Numbered from the stretch's first letter, positions 40,573 through 50,435 are shown. The stretch is DNA of 64,000 bases from Pythium myriotylum (GCA_023091665.1 JALJCQ010000001.1:620001-684000), one strand, 5' to 3'. The notes: a model not told the origin generated them from the sequence alone. Numbers and translations are program-made.

Positions 40573-42316
40573 CCCTAGTGAAGATCCACGATCGGCTCAA
40601 GATGAAGAAAATCAACAGAAACAAGAGAAGCCGACGTTGGTGCGTGAAGAACAAGTCAAACTCGTGAAAGAAGAAATTCAAGAAAAAGCTGAACAAGATG
40701 CGAGTGTGTGTGAAGAATTGCATGAAGAACTACATGAAGAAGTGCATGATCAAGTTGAATGTCAAGAAGATCAAGAGAAAATGAAGAAAGAAGACGTGCT
40801 GACGCCAGAAGAAGTGGTCGATAGCACGAAGCAGTATGAAGAGTCGAAGGCAGCGATTAAAGAGAACGAGACTGCTAACGATTCAATGAAGATGATGTCT
40901 GAGGTTGTTGACGATGTGGACATGTACAGACAACCTCGCCTGCAGGCTCAAGTCGATGAGAAAGAAGACGACAAGAGTGCAAGCGAGTCGAAGTTGTGCA
41001 GTCAACTCCCGCTAGAGCCTAGAGTGACGTTTATAAAGCTCAAGGAAGGTGAGCGAAGAGGGTATTGGAGCAACCACGAGCTCCCCAAGAACTTGTCGAT
41101 CCAAGCCTTTGTGCATGGTGCAGTGAACGATCAAGAGCTCCCGTTGATGTTAGACACGGGAGCGAACATCCCGATTCTCCACACAAACCTGGCACGTAGG
41201 TTGGGTATTGGAGTCAAGATGTTCGCAGATCCGACAAGTTTCTTTGGTGTGTCTCGGGATCCGGTCGGAGCGCATGGAATGGCGAAGGTCAAGGTGAGGC
41301 TCGGCGCCTGTGTGGTGTTTGAGATGGACGTGTGGGTCGCAGATTTTGAGGCGAACTCATTCGTGATACTCGGCACTGATTTTATGATTCGCGCCGGAGT
41401 CGTCATCGACCTCAAGAACCGGGAGTGCACCGTGCCAGGTGAGAAGCCGCTCGCGCTGCTAACATATGAGGCGATCAAGCAGCCGCGGTACCTGAAGCTG
41501 TACGAAAAGGTCAAGAACTCAGAGAAGAAACTGAGATGGCTCAGCAAGCGTGCAGTTTTCTCGATTGAAGACACCCCTCCTGCAGTTTTTACGGTCGACC
41601 CGGTGGAACCAGGAGAAGTTGACCAGTCGTCGCTCGACCACGAAGTTTATATCCATGAAGGAGTCGAGATGTCGGCCGAGAGTATGATCGAACAGCTTGC
41701 ACTAATCCCAGAAATTGATCTTGAGCCACCAGGTCCAGCAGATATGACGACAGCGGACGTGGGAGAAGAAGGCGAGACTACCCCGGAACAGAAACGAAGG
41801 GTAAGAGATATTCTGGAGGCTCGTGGAGACCAGTTCATCAGCTCCGGCAACGCTTTGCCGGCACCTGCGAAGGGCGTCGTGTGCGACGTGGACGTTGGAG
41901 ATGCGCAACCGATCGCACAACGAGCGCGACGAGTGCCGCCGCATCTCCTTGGGAAGTTATACGAGTTGCTTCGAGGCTTGCTCAGAGCGGGATTGATCCG
42001 CTACTCCTCATCTCCATGGGCTTCTCCTATTGTGATCGTGCTGAAGAAAAACGGCAAAGATATTCGTCTATGTATTGATTATCGACTTGTCAACGGTCTT
42101 ACGAAGCTGATGGTGTATGCTATGCCTCTGATCGACGATCTCCTCGACAACTTTGAGCACATTATGTGGTTGTGCTCGATGGACAACGCCAGCGGATACT
42201 GGGCGGTGCTGATGACGGCTCGAGCAATAGAAATTACGGCTTTCATCTGCCCCCTCGGGCACTTCGAGTGGCTTCGGATGCCACAAGGGCTGAAGAACGC
42301 GCCGCAGATCTATTAG
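40520..42316 (+). CDS. pol: Pol of element 2, part 1: protease and N-terminal RT
   Basis: In the -1 frame from 40520. A long Glu/Lys-rich leader (to about 41000) precedes the protease LMLDTGANIPILHTNLARRL (about 41147). The RT begins with APAKGVVCDVDVGDA, WASPIVIVLKKNG, DIRLCIDYRLVNGLTKL and SMDNASGYWAVLM (about 42178). TAG at 42314-42316 falls where related elements have Gln (PQIYQR in element 1), so it is a CAG-to-TAG change. The frame continues after it to about 42495. Confidence 0.88.
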   Translation, partial: QLIPQRVASAVRDGERATPSEDPRSAQDEENQQKQEKPTLVREEQVKLVKEEIQEKAEQDASVCEELHEELHEEVHDQVECQEDQEKMKKEDVLTPEEVVDSTKQYEESKAAIKENETANDSMKMMSEVVDDVDMYRQPRLQAQVDEKEDDKSASESKLCSQLPLEPRVTFIKLKEGERRGYWSNHELPKNLSIQAFVHGAVNDQELPLMLDTGANIPILHTNLARRLGIGVKMFADPTSFFGVSRDPVGAHGMAKVKVRLGACVVFEMDVWVADFEANSFVILGTDFMIRAGVVIDLKNRECTVPGEKPLALLTYEAIKQPRYLKLYEKVKNSEKKLRWLSKRAVFSIEDTPPAVFTVDPVEPGEVDQSSLDHEVYIHEGVEMSAESMIEQLALIPEIDLEPPGPADMTTADVGEEGETTPEQKRRVRDILEARGDQFISSGNALPAPAKGVVCDVDVGDAQPIAQRARRVPPHLLGKLYELLRGLLRAGLIRYSSSPWASPIVIVLKKNGKDIRLCIDYRLVNGLTKLMVYAMPLIDDLLDNFEHIMWLCSMDNASGYWAVLMTARAIEITAFICPLGHFEWLRMPQGLKNAPQIY

Positions 42317-42498
42317 CGCATCATCGACAATGCGTTGTGGACGATGGTGCGGATGATCTCGTCGAAGGGTGTTGCTTGCCGAGTGGTCGGCCTGACGGAA
42401 GACGAAGCGAAGGAGTTGGCTGAGGGCGACTCGACTGAACAACTGGCGACCGACCTGAAGCTGATTGAAGACGTTTTCATGTTGGTGCGGCCGAGATG
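42317..42498 (+). pseudogene. Pol of element 2, RT segment between the stop and a frame shift
   Basis: In frame with part 1: IIDNALWTMVRMISSKG, then LTEDEAKELAEGDSTEQL and LKLIEDVFM, ending at TGA 42496-42498. The next part is in the +2 frame from about 42481 (VGAAEMNDVRPVIGRRS), so one base was gained or lost near 42470-42481. Confidence 0.7.
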
Positions 42499-44982
42499 AA
42501 CGACGTGCGGCCAGTGATCGGGAGAAGATCGTACATCGACGATGTGACTTTCGGCGCTTCGTCGTGGGATGAAATGTGTGTGATGCTCGAGTGTCTCTTG
42601 GAAGCCTTCAAGTACTGGGGAATAACGATCAGTCTGCCGAAGAGTGCCTTCGGCAAGAGGGCGGTTGAGTTCTTGAGCCACGAAGTATCCCGCGACGGCC
42701 TACGAGCAACACCAAGAAACCTCGATTCGATTCTGAGCATGCCATTCCCATCAACAGTCAAAGGAATTCAAAAGTTTGTTGGCAGCCTGATTTATTACCA
42801 TCGATTCCTTGACAACTTTGCGACCTACGCAGCGGCGCTGTATGAGGTAACCGACTTGAAGCTTCAAGACGGAACGCAGCTTGAACACGCGAAGAACGCG
42901 TTCGATGCGCTGAAGAAGTTGTTGAGTCAGGCCCCGATGCTTCGCCATCTCGAGCGTGATCGAGAGTTGGTCGTGATCCTGTACACCAACAAGTGGGCAT
43001 TCGGTTCGACGGTGTGCCAAGAACATGACGGTGCCCTCCACCCGGTTCGTTTCGTTAGTAAGGTCTTTAAGGATGCCGAGACTCGCTACACTGGTGCAGA
43101 ACAAGAGGCTCTCGCGTTGTTGAAAACTCTGGAGGCTGCTAGCCATTATTTATACGGGCAGTCAGTGACAGTTTATACCAGATATTCGACGATGCGGTGG
43201 CTATTTACCTCGAAGAGTCTGTCAGGCCGAGCCGTCCAGTGGGCCGTCATGTTATCGCCTTGGACGCTGAAGATCGTCCGAAATGATCAAGATGTGGTCG
43301 GCTTGTCAGCGCTGTTAGCGACGTCGATCACTCCGCGGAGCGAGTTGGACAAGGCGCTAGAAGAAATCGCGCCAATGGAGACTCTACACAACATTCCAGT
43401 GGTGAGACCCATTCCTGAACTCCGACGAGACACACCAGGCTACGTTCTTACCTTTGATGGAGCTGTTCGAGTGAAGGGAGAGAAGCTCGGCTCGTACGGC
43501 ATGATTCTGTGGTCGATTCCAGGTTGGGAGGTGGTCGATGCTGAGTATGGGTGTCGACCAGACCTCACGGTCAACGACAGCGAATATTGTGGCCTCATCG
43601 GGGCCCTCCAGCTCGCCATTCGTCACGACATCAAGAAGGTGATCGTGTGTGGGGATTCGCGCATTGTCATCGGCCAAGTCAATGAGGATCTACGATGCAA
43701 TCAGGCGTCACTCCAAGTGTGGTTGAACCGTGTGAAGGAATTGCTCAAATCGTTCGAAGGAATAAGTCTCGTGCACGTGGCACGCAAGTACAATCAACCA
43801 GCAGACTTACTCACCCGAAAGGCCATGAATGTACAAGCGGATGGACGCGTTGACGCGGTCGCGGAGCGTGAAGATCTCAAGCTGTTGAACACGCTGCCCG
43901 AACTCTTGTATCGCACGACGGACGAGTTGGTGAATGAAGAGGACAGAGGGCGACTCGACGCGATTCCATCGGTGAACTTGTGCAGTCGATTAGAGGAAGA
44001 CCAGTCAGCTCAGAATAGTATTGGTGGAAAGTGTGTCAGGTTCGATGATGATCACAGTACCGGATGGTGGGAAGAACCGGAGCCAAGTATGATGGTGCAC
44101 GTCGCGACGCGGAGCGGCAAGACGTTGGGTATGAATGCGCCGGCACGCAAGAAGAAGCGGAAGAAGGAAAAGAAGGTGGCGTCGCAGTTCACTCAACTAG
44201 ATGATGAAGAGACAGTGCGGGAATCCATGGAAGGAAATGCAGCTGCGCAAGAAGCGCTTAGGGTTACCGAAGAAACTCTGTCGAATGCTCAAGATGAACG
44301 ATTCCGCAGGATAGCGAATGCTCAAGAACGAGACCCATGGTGTGAGAAGGTGATCGCGTATCTGCGCGGTGATGAAGATGCATTCCCCTCGGCCACTGCA
44401 TGGAAGAAGGTGGCGAAGGTGGCGGACTTGTATGTGCTGGATGTCGCAGGTGTATTGTACTACTGTCCGGCTGAGAAGAATCACGAAGAAGGGAAGATGC
44501 GACTGGTGGTGCCCAGCGCCATCCAAGAAGATGTATTGCGAGCTTATCACACAGAGCTCGGTGGAGGAGCTCATCAAGGTGTTGGACGCGTCTTCGCGCG
44601 ATTACGAGAACTGTATTACTGGAGGGGCATGTATGCCGACGTGGAGTGGTTTATATCGACATGCGAGGATTGCGCTACCGCAAAAGGAAAGCCAAGGTAC
44701 AGAGGGCGATCAGAAGGAAATATTGTGGCGTCACGACAATTCCAAGTGCTGGCTATGGACTTCGCCACGCCTCTGCCCAAAACATTCGCTGGTCATGAAG
44801 CGTTACTCTGCTGTATCTGTATTTTTTCGGGCTATGTGGTATTGATCCCAATGGCAGATGCGAGGGCGCAGTCGGTTGCAGAAGCATATCTATCTGACGT
44901 TTATCGACGGTTTGGAGCGCAAGAAATGATTCGCCATGATCGAGACCCCTCGGTTTATGAGTTCGGTATTTCGGCGATTTAA
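42496..44982 (+). CDS. Pol of element 2, part 2: RT active site, two RNase H domains, integrase N-half
   Basis: RRSYIDDVTFGASSW gives the RT YIDD box (42532). A Ty3 RNase H follows (TGAEQEALALLKTLEAA, LLSPWTLKI). The extra RNase H has LTFDGAVRVKG (about 43450), NDSEYCGLIGAL, VCGDSRIVIGQ and HVARKYNQPADLLTRKA. The integrase zinc site is at about 44550-44690 (ELGGGAHQGVGRVF, CEDCATAKGK), with core AMDFATPLPKT (44753) and RHDRDP (44931). The frame breaks in a C-run at about 44943-44948. The part after it is at 44936-46000. Confidence 0.88.
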   Translation: MNDVRPVIGRRSYIDDVTFGASSWDEMCVMLECLLEAFKYWGITISLPKSAFGKRAVEFLSHEVSRDGLRATPRNLDSILSMPFPSTVKGIQKFVGSLIYYHRFLDNFATYAAALYEVTDLKLQDGTQLEHAKNAFDALKKLLSQAPMLRHLERDRELVVILYTNKWAFGSTVCQEHDGALHPVRFVSKVFKDAETRYTGAEQEALALLKTLEAASHYLYGQSVTVYTRYSTMRWLFTSKSLSGRAVQWAVMLSPWTLKIVRNDQDVVGLSALLATSITPRSELDKALEEIAPMETLHNIPVVRPIPELRRDTPGYVLTFDGAVRVKGEKLGSYGMILWSIPGWEVVDAEYGCRPDLTVNDSEYCGLIGALQLAIRHDIKKVIVCGDSRIVIGQVNEDLRCNQASLQVWLNRVKELLKSFEGISLVHVARKYNQPADLLTRKAMNVQADGRVDAVAEREDLKLLNTLPELLYRTTDELVNEEDRGRLDAIPSVNLCSRLEEDQSAQNSIGGKCVRFDDDHSTGWWEEPEPSMMVHVATRSGKTLGMNAPARKKKRKKEKKVASQFTQLDDEETVRESMEGNAAAQEALRVTEETLSNAQDERFRRIANAQERDPWCEKVIAYLRGDEDAFPSATAWKKVAKVADLYVLDVAGVLYYCPAEKNHEEGKMRLVVPSAIQEDVLRAYHTELGGGAHQGVGRVFARLRELYYWRGMYADVEWFISTCEDCATAKGKPRYRGRSEGNIVASRQFQVLAMDFATPLPKTFAGHEALLCCICIFSGYVVLIPMADARAQSVAEAYLSDVYRRFGAQEMIRHDRDPSVYEFGISAI

Positions 44983-46000
44983 TCGTATGATGCAGCAACG
45001 GCAGCGACCGACGTTGGCGTATCGTCCGCAAGCAAACGGTAAACAAGAACGTTCGGTGCAAACGGTGGTCAGAGCGATTAAATGCTACATCTCAGATCAA
45101 GAACAGCGCGACTGGGACGAATATGTTGAGCAGTTGGAGTTGGCGTTGAATACCTCAGTCAGTCTACAGCATCACCAAACGAGTTTCTATTTGGTACACG
45201 GGTGGAACGCAAGAACCGCGCTGGAAGCGTCAGTGCCACCGAAGGATGGTACAGTGAAGGAGTCCGACGCATTAGCATGGCGGCAGAAGATGGTGGAGCG
45301 ACATGAACGAGCAATGGCCCATGCCGAGTTCATTCAGAAGCAGTTGATGGAGTCACGGGCGAAGAAACACAACGAAGGTGTCGATGGTTCTATTGCAGGG
45401 ACTGTGCGCACGGCATATCGACCCGGCGAATTGGTATGGCTGTACCATGATTTAGTGAAGGTCGGCCTGGTTCGAAAGCTCTCTCATCTGTGGCACGGCC
45501 CGTATCAAGTAGAGGAACGTGTTAACGACGTGGTGTACCGGCTCAAAGTGGATCGCAAAGAAACTCGAATTTTCCCCTTGGTACATATCGCCCGTCTCAA
45601 GCCTTATATCCCTCGTATGTCCCGACCACGTGACCGGATCGATACGCAAGACGAGTTCGATCTGGATGAAGCTCTATTACCAGAAGATTCATGGTACGAA
45701 GCTGGCGAGGATGACGAGTACGAGGTTGAGATGATCATGGATTGCAAGTACAAGCAGCGCACACGTAACGGGCGAAGACAGAAAGAATATCTCGTGAAGT
45801 GGAGCGGCTATGATGAGCCAAGTTGGGTAGACGAAGACGATCTCAATTGCACAGCGCTTTTGTACGAGTTTGATGCCAAGAGAGCGTGGGAAAGTCGTCG
45901 TGAAGCAGCTCAAACTGCGGCGGAGGAAGATGAAGAGGAGCAGTCGTCGGATGAAGAGGAAGAACCCCACTCGGTGGCTGCAGCTGCGCTCACCATGTAG
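44936..46000 (+). CDS. Pol of element 2, part 3: integrase C-half and chromodomain
   Basis: It continues the integrase core (RFMSSVFRRFNRMMQQRQRP, YRPQANGKQERSVQTVV) and the GPY/F region (WHGPYQVEERVNDVVYRLKV). A chromodomain follows (DEYEVEMIMDCKYKQR, KEYLVKWSGYDEPSWVDEDD, about 45715-45845) and an acidic tail ends at TAG 45998-46000. It reads straight through the position where element 1 has its TAA. Confidence 0.85.
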   Translation: MIETPRFMSSVFRRFNRMMQQRQRPTLAYRPQANGKQERSVQTVVRAIKCYISDQEQRDWDEYVEQLELALNTSVSLQHHQTSFYLVHGWNARTALEASVPPKDGTVKESDALAWRQKMVERHERAMAHAEFIQKQLMESRAKKHNEGVDGSIAGTVRTAYRPGELVWLYHDLVKVGLVRKLSHLWHGPYQVEERVNDVVYRLKVDRKETRIFPLVHIARLKPYIPRMSRPRDRIDTQDEFDLDEALLPEDSWYEAGEDDEYEVEMIMDCKYKQRTRNGRRQKEYLVKWSGYDEPSWVDEDDLNCTALLYEFDAKRAWESRREAAQTAAEEDEEEQSSDEEEEPHSVAAAALTM

Positions 46001-47745
46001 CTGTTGAGGCTGTATGTATCAACAAAGGGCGGAAGGGCGGTGTAAAGACAAGAAATGAAATGGAAAAGCGAGATGAAGCGTCGAGGAACGAAGGAGATGA
46101 AGTGATGATGATAAAAAGAGTGAAGAGTAAGGCGTTTAACGCTGGGATGATGCGCACGTGATGGAACAAGTGTGCTATTGATTTCGGTGAGAATACGCCA
46201 CTGTGCCGGCGTTAATACGAAACGGAAACGCCGACGGAATTGATTAAAACAAGACGATGAGTGAACTTGAACCTGTTAGTGCGATGATGAAGATGTCGCA
46301 CTGCTGAGCAGCAATGGAGAACCCCGCGATGAAGAATCGACGGTAGGCAGCAAGAAGTGAGTGATATCGTGCGGAGCATGGTGCACCTATTGGGTATGCC
46401 CAGCACCCCTGCCGATGTTGAAGACGATGAGGTCAACTTGTGGAGTGACGCACCTATTGGGTATGCCCAGCGTTCACTCCACCGAAAATCTGCACGAGAC
46501 GAAGATTCGGTGACGCACTTATTGGGTATGCCCAGCGCCCACCCGAACGAAGTCGTGAACAGAAGTGTTGAGACGGTGCACTTATTGGGTATGCCCAGCA
46601 TCGATCAACGAAAGGAGAAAAGCCTCACGGGCCCGAGTCGGCTGTGAATGGTAATATGCGGACCCTAGTCGGTTGCATGATCGGAGCGCGAGTGTGAAAG
46701 ACCAAGCCCAAGAAAAGAAGATGGCTCTGGTGCGCGCGACGAATTGAAATGAAGCTCGGCGATGAAGCAGCTGAAGATGTGCCAATGAGCCTGACAGTGT
46801 TGAAGCCGTTAAGATGGAAAAGAACAAGGAAGAAGTTGAGCAAGCTGGGGCGAGGTGTCGACACGAAGGAAACAAACTGTGAAGTGTGGGACATCGTTCT
46901 GGGTCGATGGAAGAAAGCAGATGTGAAGTGACCGAAGGCCGTTGACTAGCCGCATGAAGCATGTACTGGTGCGCTAGCGCGGTGGAAAGCGGTGTGAAGA
47001 TGAAGACGAAAGAGGATGGCGAAGTCACGGTGTGCATGGAGGTCGAGCGGTCGGCGCGTGGTCAACGCCTTGATGGGTGGCGGCTGACCGTCTCAACGAA
47101 AAGGCCTCCGGTCAGCTGTGTCGGTGCATAAAAAGGACGGTGGGTCACGGTGCGACAGTGGAAGATGACGTGACGCCTATGGAGAACGAAGGAAGAAGAA
47201 GAAAGTGACGCGAGGACTTCAGCGTGCTTGACACCGGTGTCGACGGTGCAAGACAATAGCTCGAGCAAGCAACGAGCGACGGCGACGGTCAGAGAGCGCC
47301 ACGGAAAGGATTGTTGGTGAGCGAGACACGAGATACGACGGTGATGACTTGCAGATGAACGTGAGCGGATGTTGAGTGAGCAGAGGTGGTGATGACTTGC
47401 GGAAGAACACAGACGACGTTGAGTGTGCAGAGACGGTGATGACGCGTCGTGCGACAGGGAACGGGCGTGAACAGGCGAGATGTGCGACGGGTGTGCGTGG
47501 TGGATCGAGTGTGGAAATGGTTTCGGATTGCGAAAACGTGGAGCAGAGCACGAGTCAAAGTGGACCACACCTCTCTGAAGTACGCCACACTATGCTGCCG
47601 GTAGTGCACCGGTTTTCGGAAAAGCAGTGTGGAGGTGATGATAGGGGCTGGTAAATGAGGGGCTCTCTGTACTAGGAAATAAAGGGGAGTCAAGTAAAAG
47701 TTATGCAGTCAGTGGAGGAAATTCGACCGGTTCAACACAAACGAG
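46001..47745 (+). other. Long non-coding 3' region of element 2
   Basis: No protein is recognised. It holds the four-copy 22-bp repeat array (46383-46600) and, at about 47336-47445, three roughly 50-bp repeats beginning GGTGATGAC. It lies between the chromodomain stop and the Myb-like ORF and may include that ORF's promoter. Confidence 0.5.
46383..46600 (+). repeat. Four regularly spaced 22-bp palindromic repeats
   Basis: GCACYTATTGGGTATGCCCA with GC after it begins at 46383, 46450, 46515 and 46578, spacings 67, 65 and 63. Each unit contains TGGG-TATG-CCCA, a short palindrome. The bases between units are unrelated to each other. The repeats are in different reading frames, so protein coding does not explain them; a protein-binding array is the most likely reading. 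Confidence 0.88.
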
Positions 47746-49296
47746 ATGGAGTCCGACCAGGAAGGCTCCAACACACGCACGCTCCGCGAGTCCACGCGCC
47801 GCGCCACGCAGACGGCGAAGCGACGCTGGGAGGCGGTGCTCGCAGAATCGCCACTACCGGCGACGGATAACCCAAGAGTAGCCGACGCGACGGCGCGAGA
47901 GGGTGAAACGAGCGAATATTCGAGTAATGATGATGAAGATAAAGACCATAGCTCTGATGATGATGTACGTCTCGCCCGCGTGGTTGCACGAGCCAAACGA
48001 TCGAAGGCAGCGACGCCGTATGTTGGGAAGCAAAAGAAACAGCGAAAGAGTTCAAGAACGCAAGGAAAGGCCATGGCGTCAACTAACATACCACTAACGG
48101 TCACTCCATTATTGTCTGGTGGCACATCTACCTCGGCGGCAGCCGAGCCAGCAACGAAGAAGAAGAAAGCGAGTATGGCTGGAAAGCTACCGCCGTGGAC
48201 AGAAGATGAGAAGGCCGCGCTTGAAGAGATCGCCGACTTTGTGAAAAGAATGAAGTGGCCGTTGACGTTGATTCATGATTTATATAATCAGCATGGTGCT
48301 CGTCAGAACCCAGCCTGGTTTCAGCGACCTTCGGGAGGCGTTCGAGGACAATTACAGCGATTAAAGGGAATGGACCCTGCTAAACTATGGTCGGTTGAAG
48401 AAATGCAATTGGTGAATCGGCTGCGTGCGGAGAAGAAAACGTTGAAAGAAAATCACGCCGCACATGAGCGACAGTTTGCAGCGACTGGTGTCACTCGATC
48501 GATTGGTGCAGTGAAACAGAAATTGGAGTTCCTGCCAGAATGGGACCCAGTTGCGTCTCTGCCTCCGCAAGCATCAGCGCTCGCGCGATCAGCCATGAGG
48601 CCACCCAACAATGCCAATATTGAAACGAAAGACGCTGAGGGTGAAGGTGAAAAGCAAGGAGCGGCATCAGAGACAGAGGGCGTTACTCAATTGTCTTCGA
48701 CTAAGGCTTATGGGAGTGCTGTAGAAGAGGCGTGCCTGAAGCGATATATGAAGAAGTCGTCACCGGATTACGCTAAGATCCAAAAGGGGTTGATCAACAC
48801 ATTGAAGAGGAAAAGATTACCAATTGTTGAACGATCACTCCGCGCGATTGTGACACTTTTACGCGAGCTAAAAGGAGGACGAACACGACCACGACGGAGC
48901 CATGTCTTGATGTTTTGGAGCTCTGAACATGATGATGTCGTACGAGAGGTAGTCAAGTCTGGAGTGACCAGAGCAGAAGCTGTGGCGAAGATTGTAAAAG
49001 AGACAGGCGCTCCTGTGACGTTAGCCTTGAAGAAATGGCAGCAACTTCGTGTAGAAGTTGACAAAGGTGCACCTGACGACCAACAAGATGCCAACAAAGA
49101 TACGGAAGCCAGTACCACTGCCCAGGGACATGAAACAACAACGGGAATGAGTAATCAACCCATGACGCCTAGTTTGAGCGACAGCGAAGCTCTGGACTTG
49201 CGGCGAGAGCACCTGATCGAGTGCAAGTGTCTAAGATTCGAGGGGCTCTTGCTAAGTTTGACGAATGGTTCAAGTCTGTTCTATCGTACGAGGTGA
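47746..49296 (+). CDS. Accessory protein of element 2 with Myb/SANT-like segments
   Basis: An intact 516-codon ORF between the chromodomain and the 3' LTR. The N-terminus is acidic and basic by turns (EDKDHSSDDDVRL, GKQKKQRKSSRTQGK). At about residue 147, LPPWTEDEKAALEEIADFV begins a segment with Trp and charged helices like a Myb/SANT or trihelix domain, ending SGGVRGQLQRLKGM. A second segment near residue 385 (HVLMFWSSEHDDVVREVVKS) has the same start pattern. This suggests DNA binding, but the match is weak. No protease, env or capsid feature was found. The last 20 codons overlap the helicase fragment in another frame. Such an extra ORF is not part of the standard Ty3 plan. Confidence 0.6.
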   Translation: MESDQEGSNTRTLRESTRRATQTAKRRWEAVLAESPLPATDNPRVADATAREGETSEYSSNDDEDKDHSSDDDVRLARVVARAKRSKAATPYVGKQKKQRKSSRTQGKAMASTNIPLTVTPLLSGGTSTSAAAEPATKKKKASMAGKLPPWTEDEKAALEEIADFVKRMKWPLTLIHDLYNQHGARQNPAWFQRPSGGVRGQLQRLKGMDPAKLWSVEEMQLVNRLRAEKKTLKENHAAHERQFAATGVTRSIGAVKQKLEFLPEWDPVASLPPQASALARSAMRPPNNANIETKDAEGEGEKQGAASETEGVTQLSSTKAYGSAVEEACLKRYMKKSSPDYAKIQKGLINTLKRKRLPIVERSLRAIVTLLRELKGGRTRPRRSHVLMFWSSEHDDVVREVVKSGVTRAEAVAKIVKETGAPVTLALKKWQQLRVEVDKGAPDDQQDANKDTEASTTAQGHETTTGMSNQPMTPSLSDSEALDLRREHLIECKCLRFEGLLLSLTNGSSLFYRTR

Positions 49297-49562
49297 GGAC
49301 AACGAATTCCTGTCAAGGTTGTGAGGCGGATATTACTATTGTCTCGCTCGTACGTAACAAAGGCCTCGGGTTTATGCGAGATTACCCGCCGCGATCATTG
49401 GTGTCATTGAGTCGAAGCCGGGATTATCTTTTCGTGATAGCGTCGCACCTCACATACATGCAGGACGACATGTGGGAGAAATGGATGGAAAACGCAGACG
49501 CTATCGGTATCCCGCCTCTCGGATTGACTTGGAGCCCAGTGGCCGCCGCAAATGTGTCGTAG
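49221..49562 (+). pseudogene. C-terminal fragment of a superfamily 1 helicase
   Basis: The frame has VRTTNSCQGCEADITIVSLV (motif V type, Q-G-x-E-A-D) and RSLVSLSRSRDYLFVIASH (motif VI type, S-R-x-R), as in UPF1/DNA2-like helicases. It then reads MWEKWMENADAIGIPP to a TAG at 49560-49562. Motifs I to IV are absent. It sits just before the 3' LTR, so it looks like a piece of a cellular helicase gene picked up by the element. Confidence 0.65.
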
Positions 49563-49737
49563 TGGCACGAATGGTGGGAGAAGACTCAAGGATCCCGTGC
49601 TGGCCCGTAGACCGTGTTGCTGCAACCAGAGAAGAGTGTGACGCGCGGCGATGCGCGCGAGTTCTGAGGATGCCAGTAGTGCATCGTGTGGGTGTGGACG
49701 CTTGTCCCGCGTTCGCTGAAGCGTCACAGAGGGCGGT

Positions 49738-50435
49738 TGTGGTGAAGTGCCTCCGTTTTTCCAAGATTGTGCGGTCGCGCCGGTGCGCCATATGCATGAC
49801 AGAGTTGTTCGTGTTCAAGTCGCTGAAGAAAGCGCGTCAAGAGGAAGAAAATAGTTAAAAACAGTAGGAGTAGCGTAGGAAGCTTTATTGAGCCCCCGGG
49901 GTGTAGTGTGTATTGCCCCCAACAGAGGGCTGTAGGTGCTTGGGTGATTTGGTTAGCAAACACCCAATAACCCAGAACGGTGGTGGGTGACTTCCCACCG
50001 CACGTTCTGGGAGTCAGTTCCAAAATTTCCCCCTCGTCAAGAAGTCTCTTTAGTGCACCCTCGGTCTATCGTCTCTAATTCGTTTCTAAGTGACCCCTCT
50101 TTGGACTTGTGCAGTCAGTCTACGGAGGGGAGGGAGGCGTAGAGGCCGAGCTTGTGCAGTCAGCCGTCGGTGTTGGTCCTAAGGCGAAGAGACCTAAAGG
50201 GCCGCCCGACACCAGCGTCTGCGAGCGCTAAGTCTCTCCGAAGCAACTAGGTGTGTGAGGCACCTACGTAACGACGTGTTGGATTCTCGAGCTTCCACTT
50301 CAAAGAGTCCGATTTCTTGTTGCGAGTCAAGAAGTCTCGTGGACAAGGCCATTCCCCATAAAGTTTTCGTTGTCTACGGAAACTGGAAGTCGGTCTACGT
50401 ACGCCAAGACCCGAATTTTCAGTTGCCTCACGACA
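49738..50435 (+). repeat. 3' LTR of element 2
   Basis: Identical to 37908-38605 over 698 bp by line-by-line reading, including the hairpin (49971-50011). The bases just before (AGAGGGCGG) are a weak polypurine tract. GTCT follows at 50436. Confidence 0.95.

Larger units (their letters stand above)
37908..50435 (+). mobile_element. Ty3/gypsy element 2, 12.5 kb, with extra 3' ORF
   Basis: LTRs at 37908-38605 and 49738-50435 (698 bp each) are identical by eye and begin TGTGGTGAAG and end CACGACA. GTCT flanks both sides (37904-37907 and 50436-50439). Removing the element joins the LINE endonuclease text HNED to HAPVRLEL. The interior has gag, pol with two RNase H domains and a chromodomain, then 3.7 kb holding a repeat array, a Myb/SANT-like ORF and a helicase fragment. 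It is much longer than a standard Ty3 element (5-8 kb). Confidence 0.95.

Noticed and set aside
46383..46600. Regular short palindromic repeats with unique spacers, CRISPR-like
   Set aside because: Only four units inside a eukaryotic LTR retrotransposon, no cas genes, unequal spacers. A binding-site array is a better explanation.
37908..50435. Identical 698-bp blocks as a segmental duplication
   Set aside because: They have TG...CA ends, flank a complete retroelement in the same orientation and carry a target duplication, so they are LTRs.
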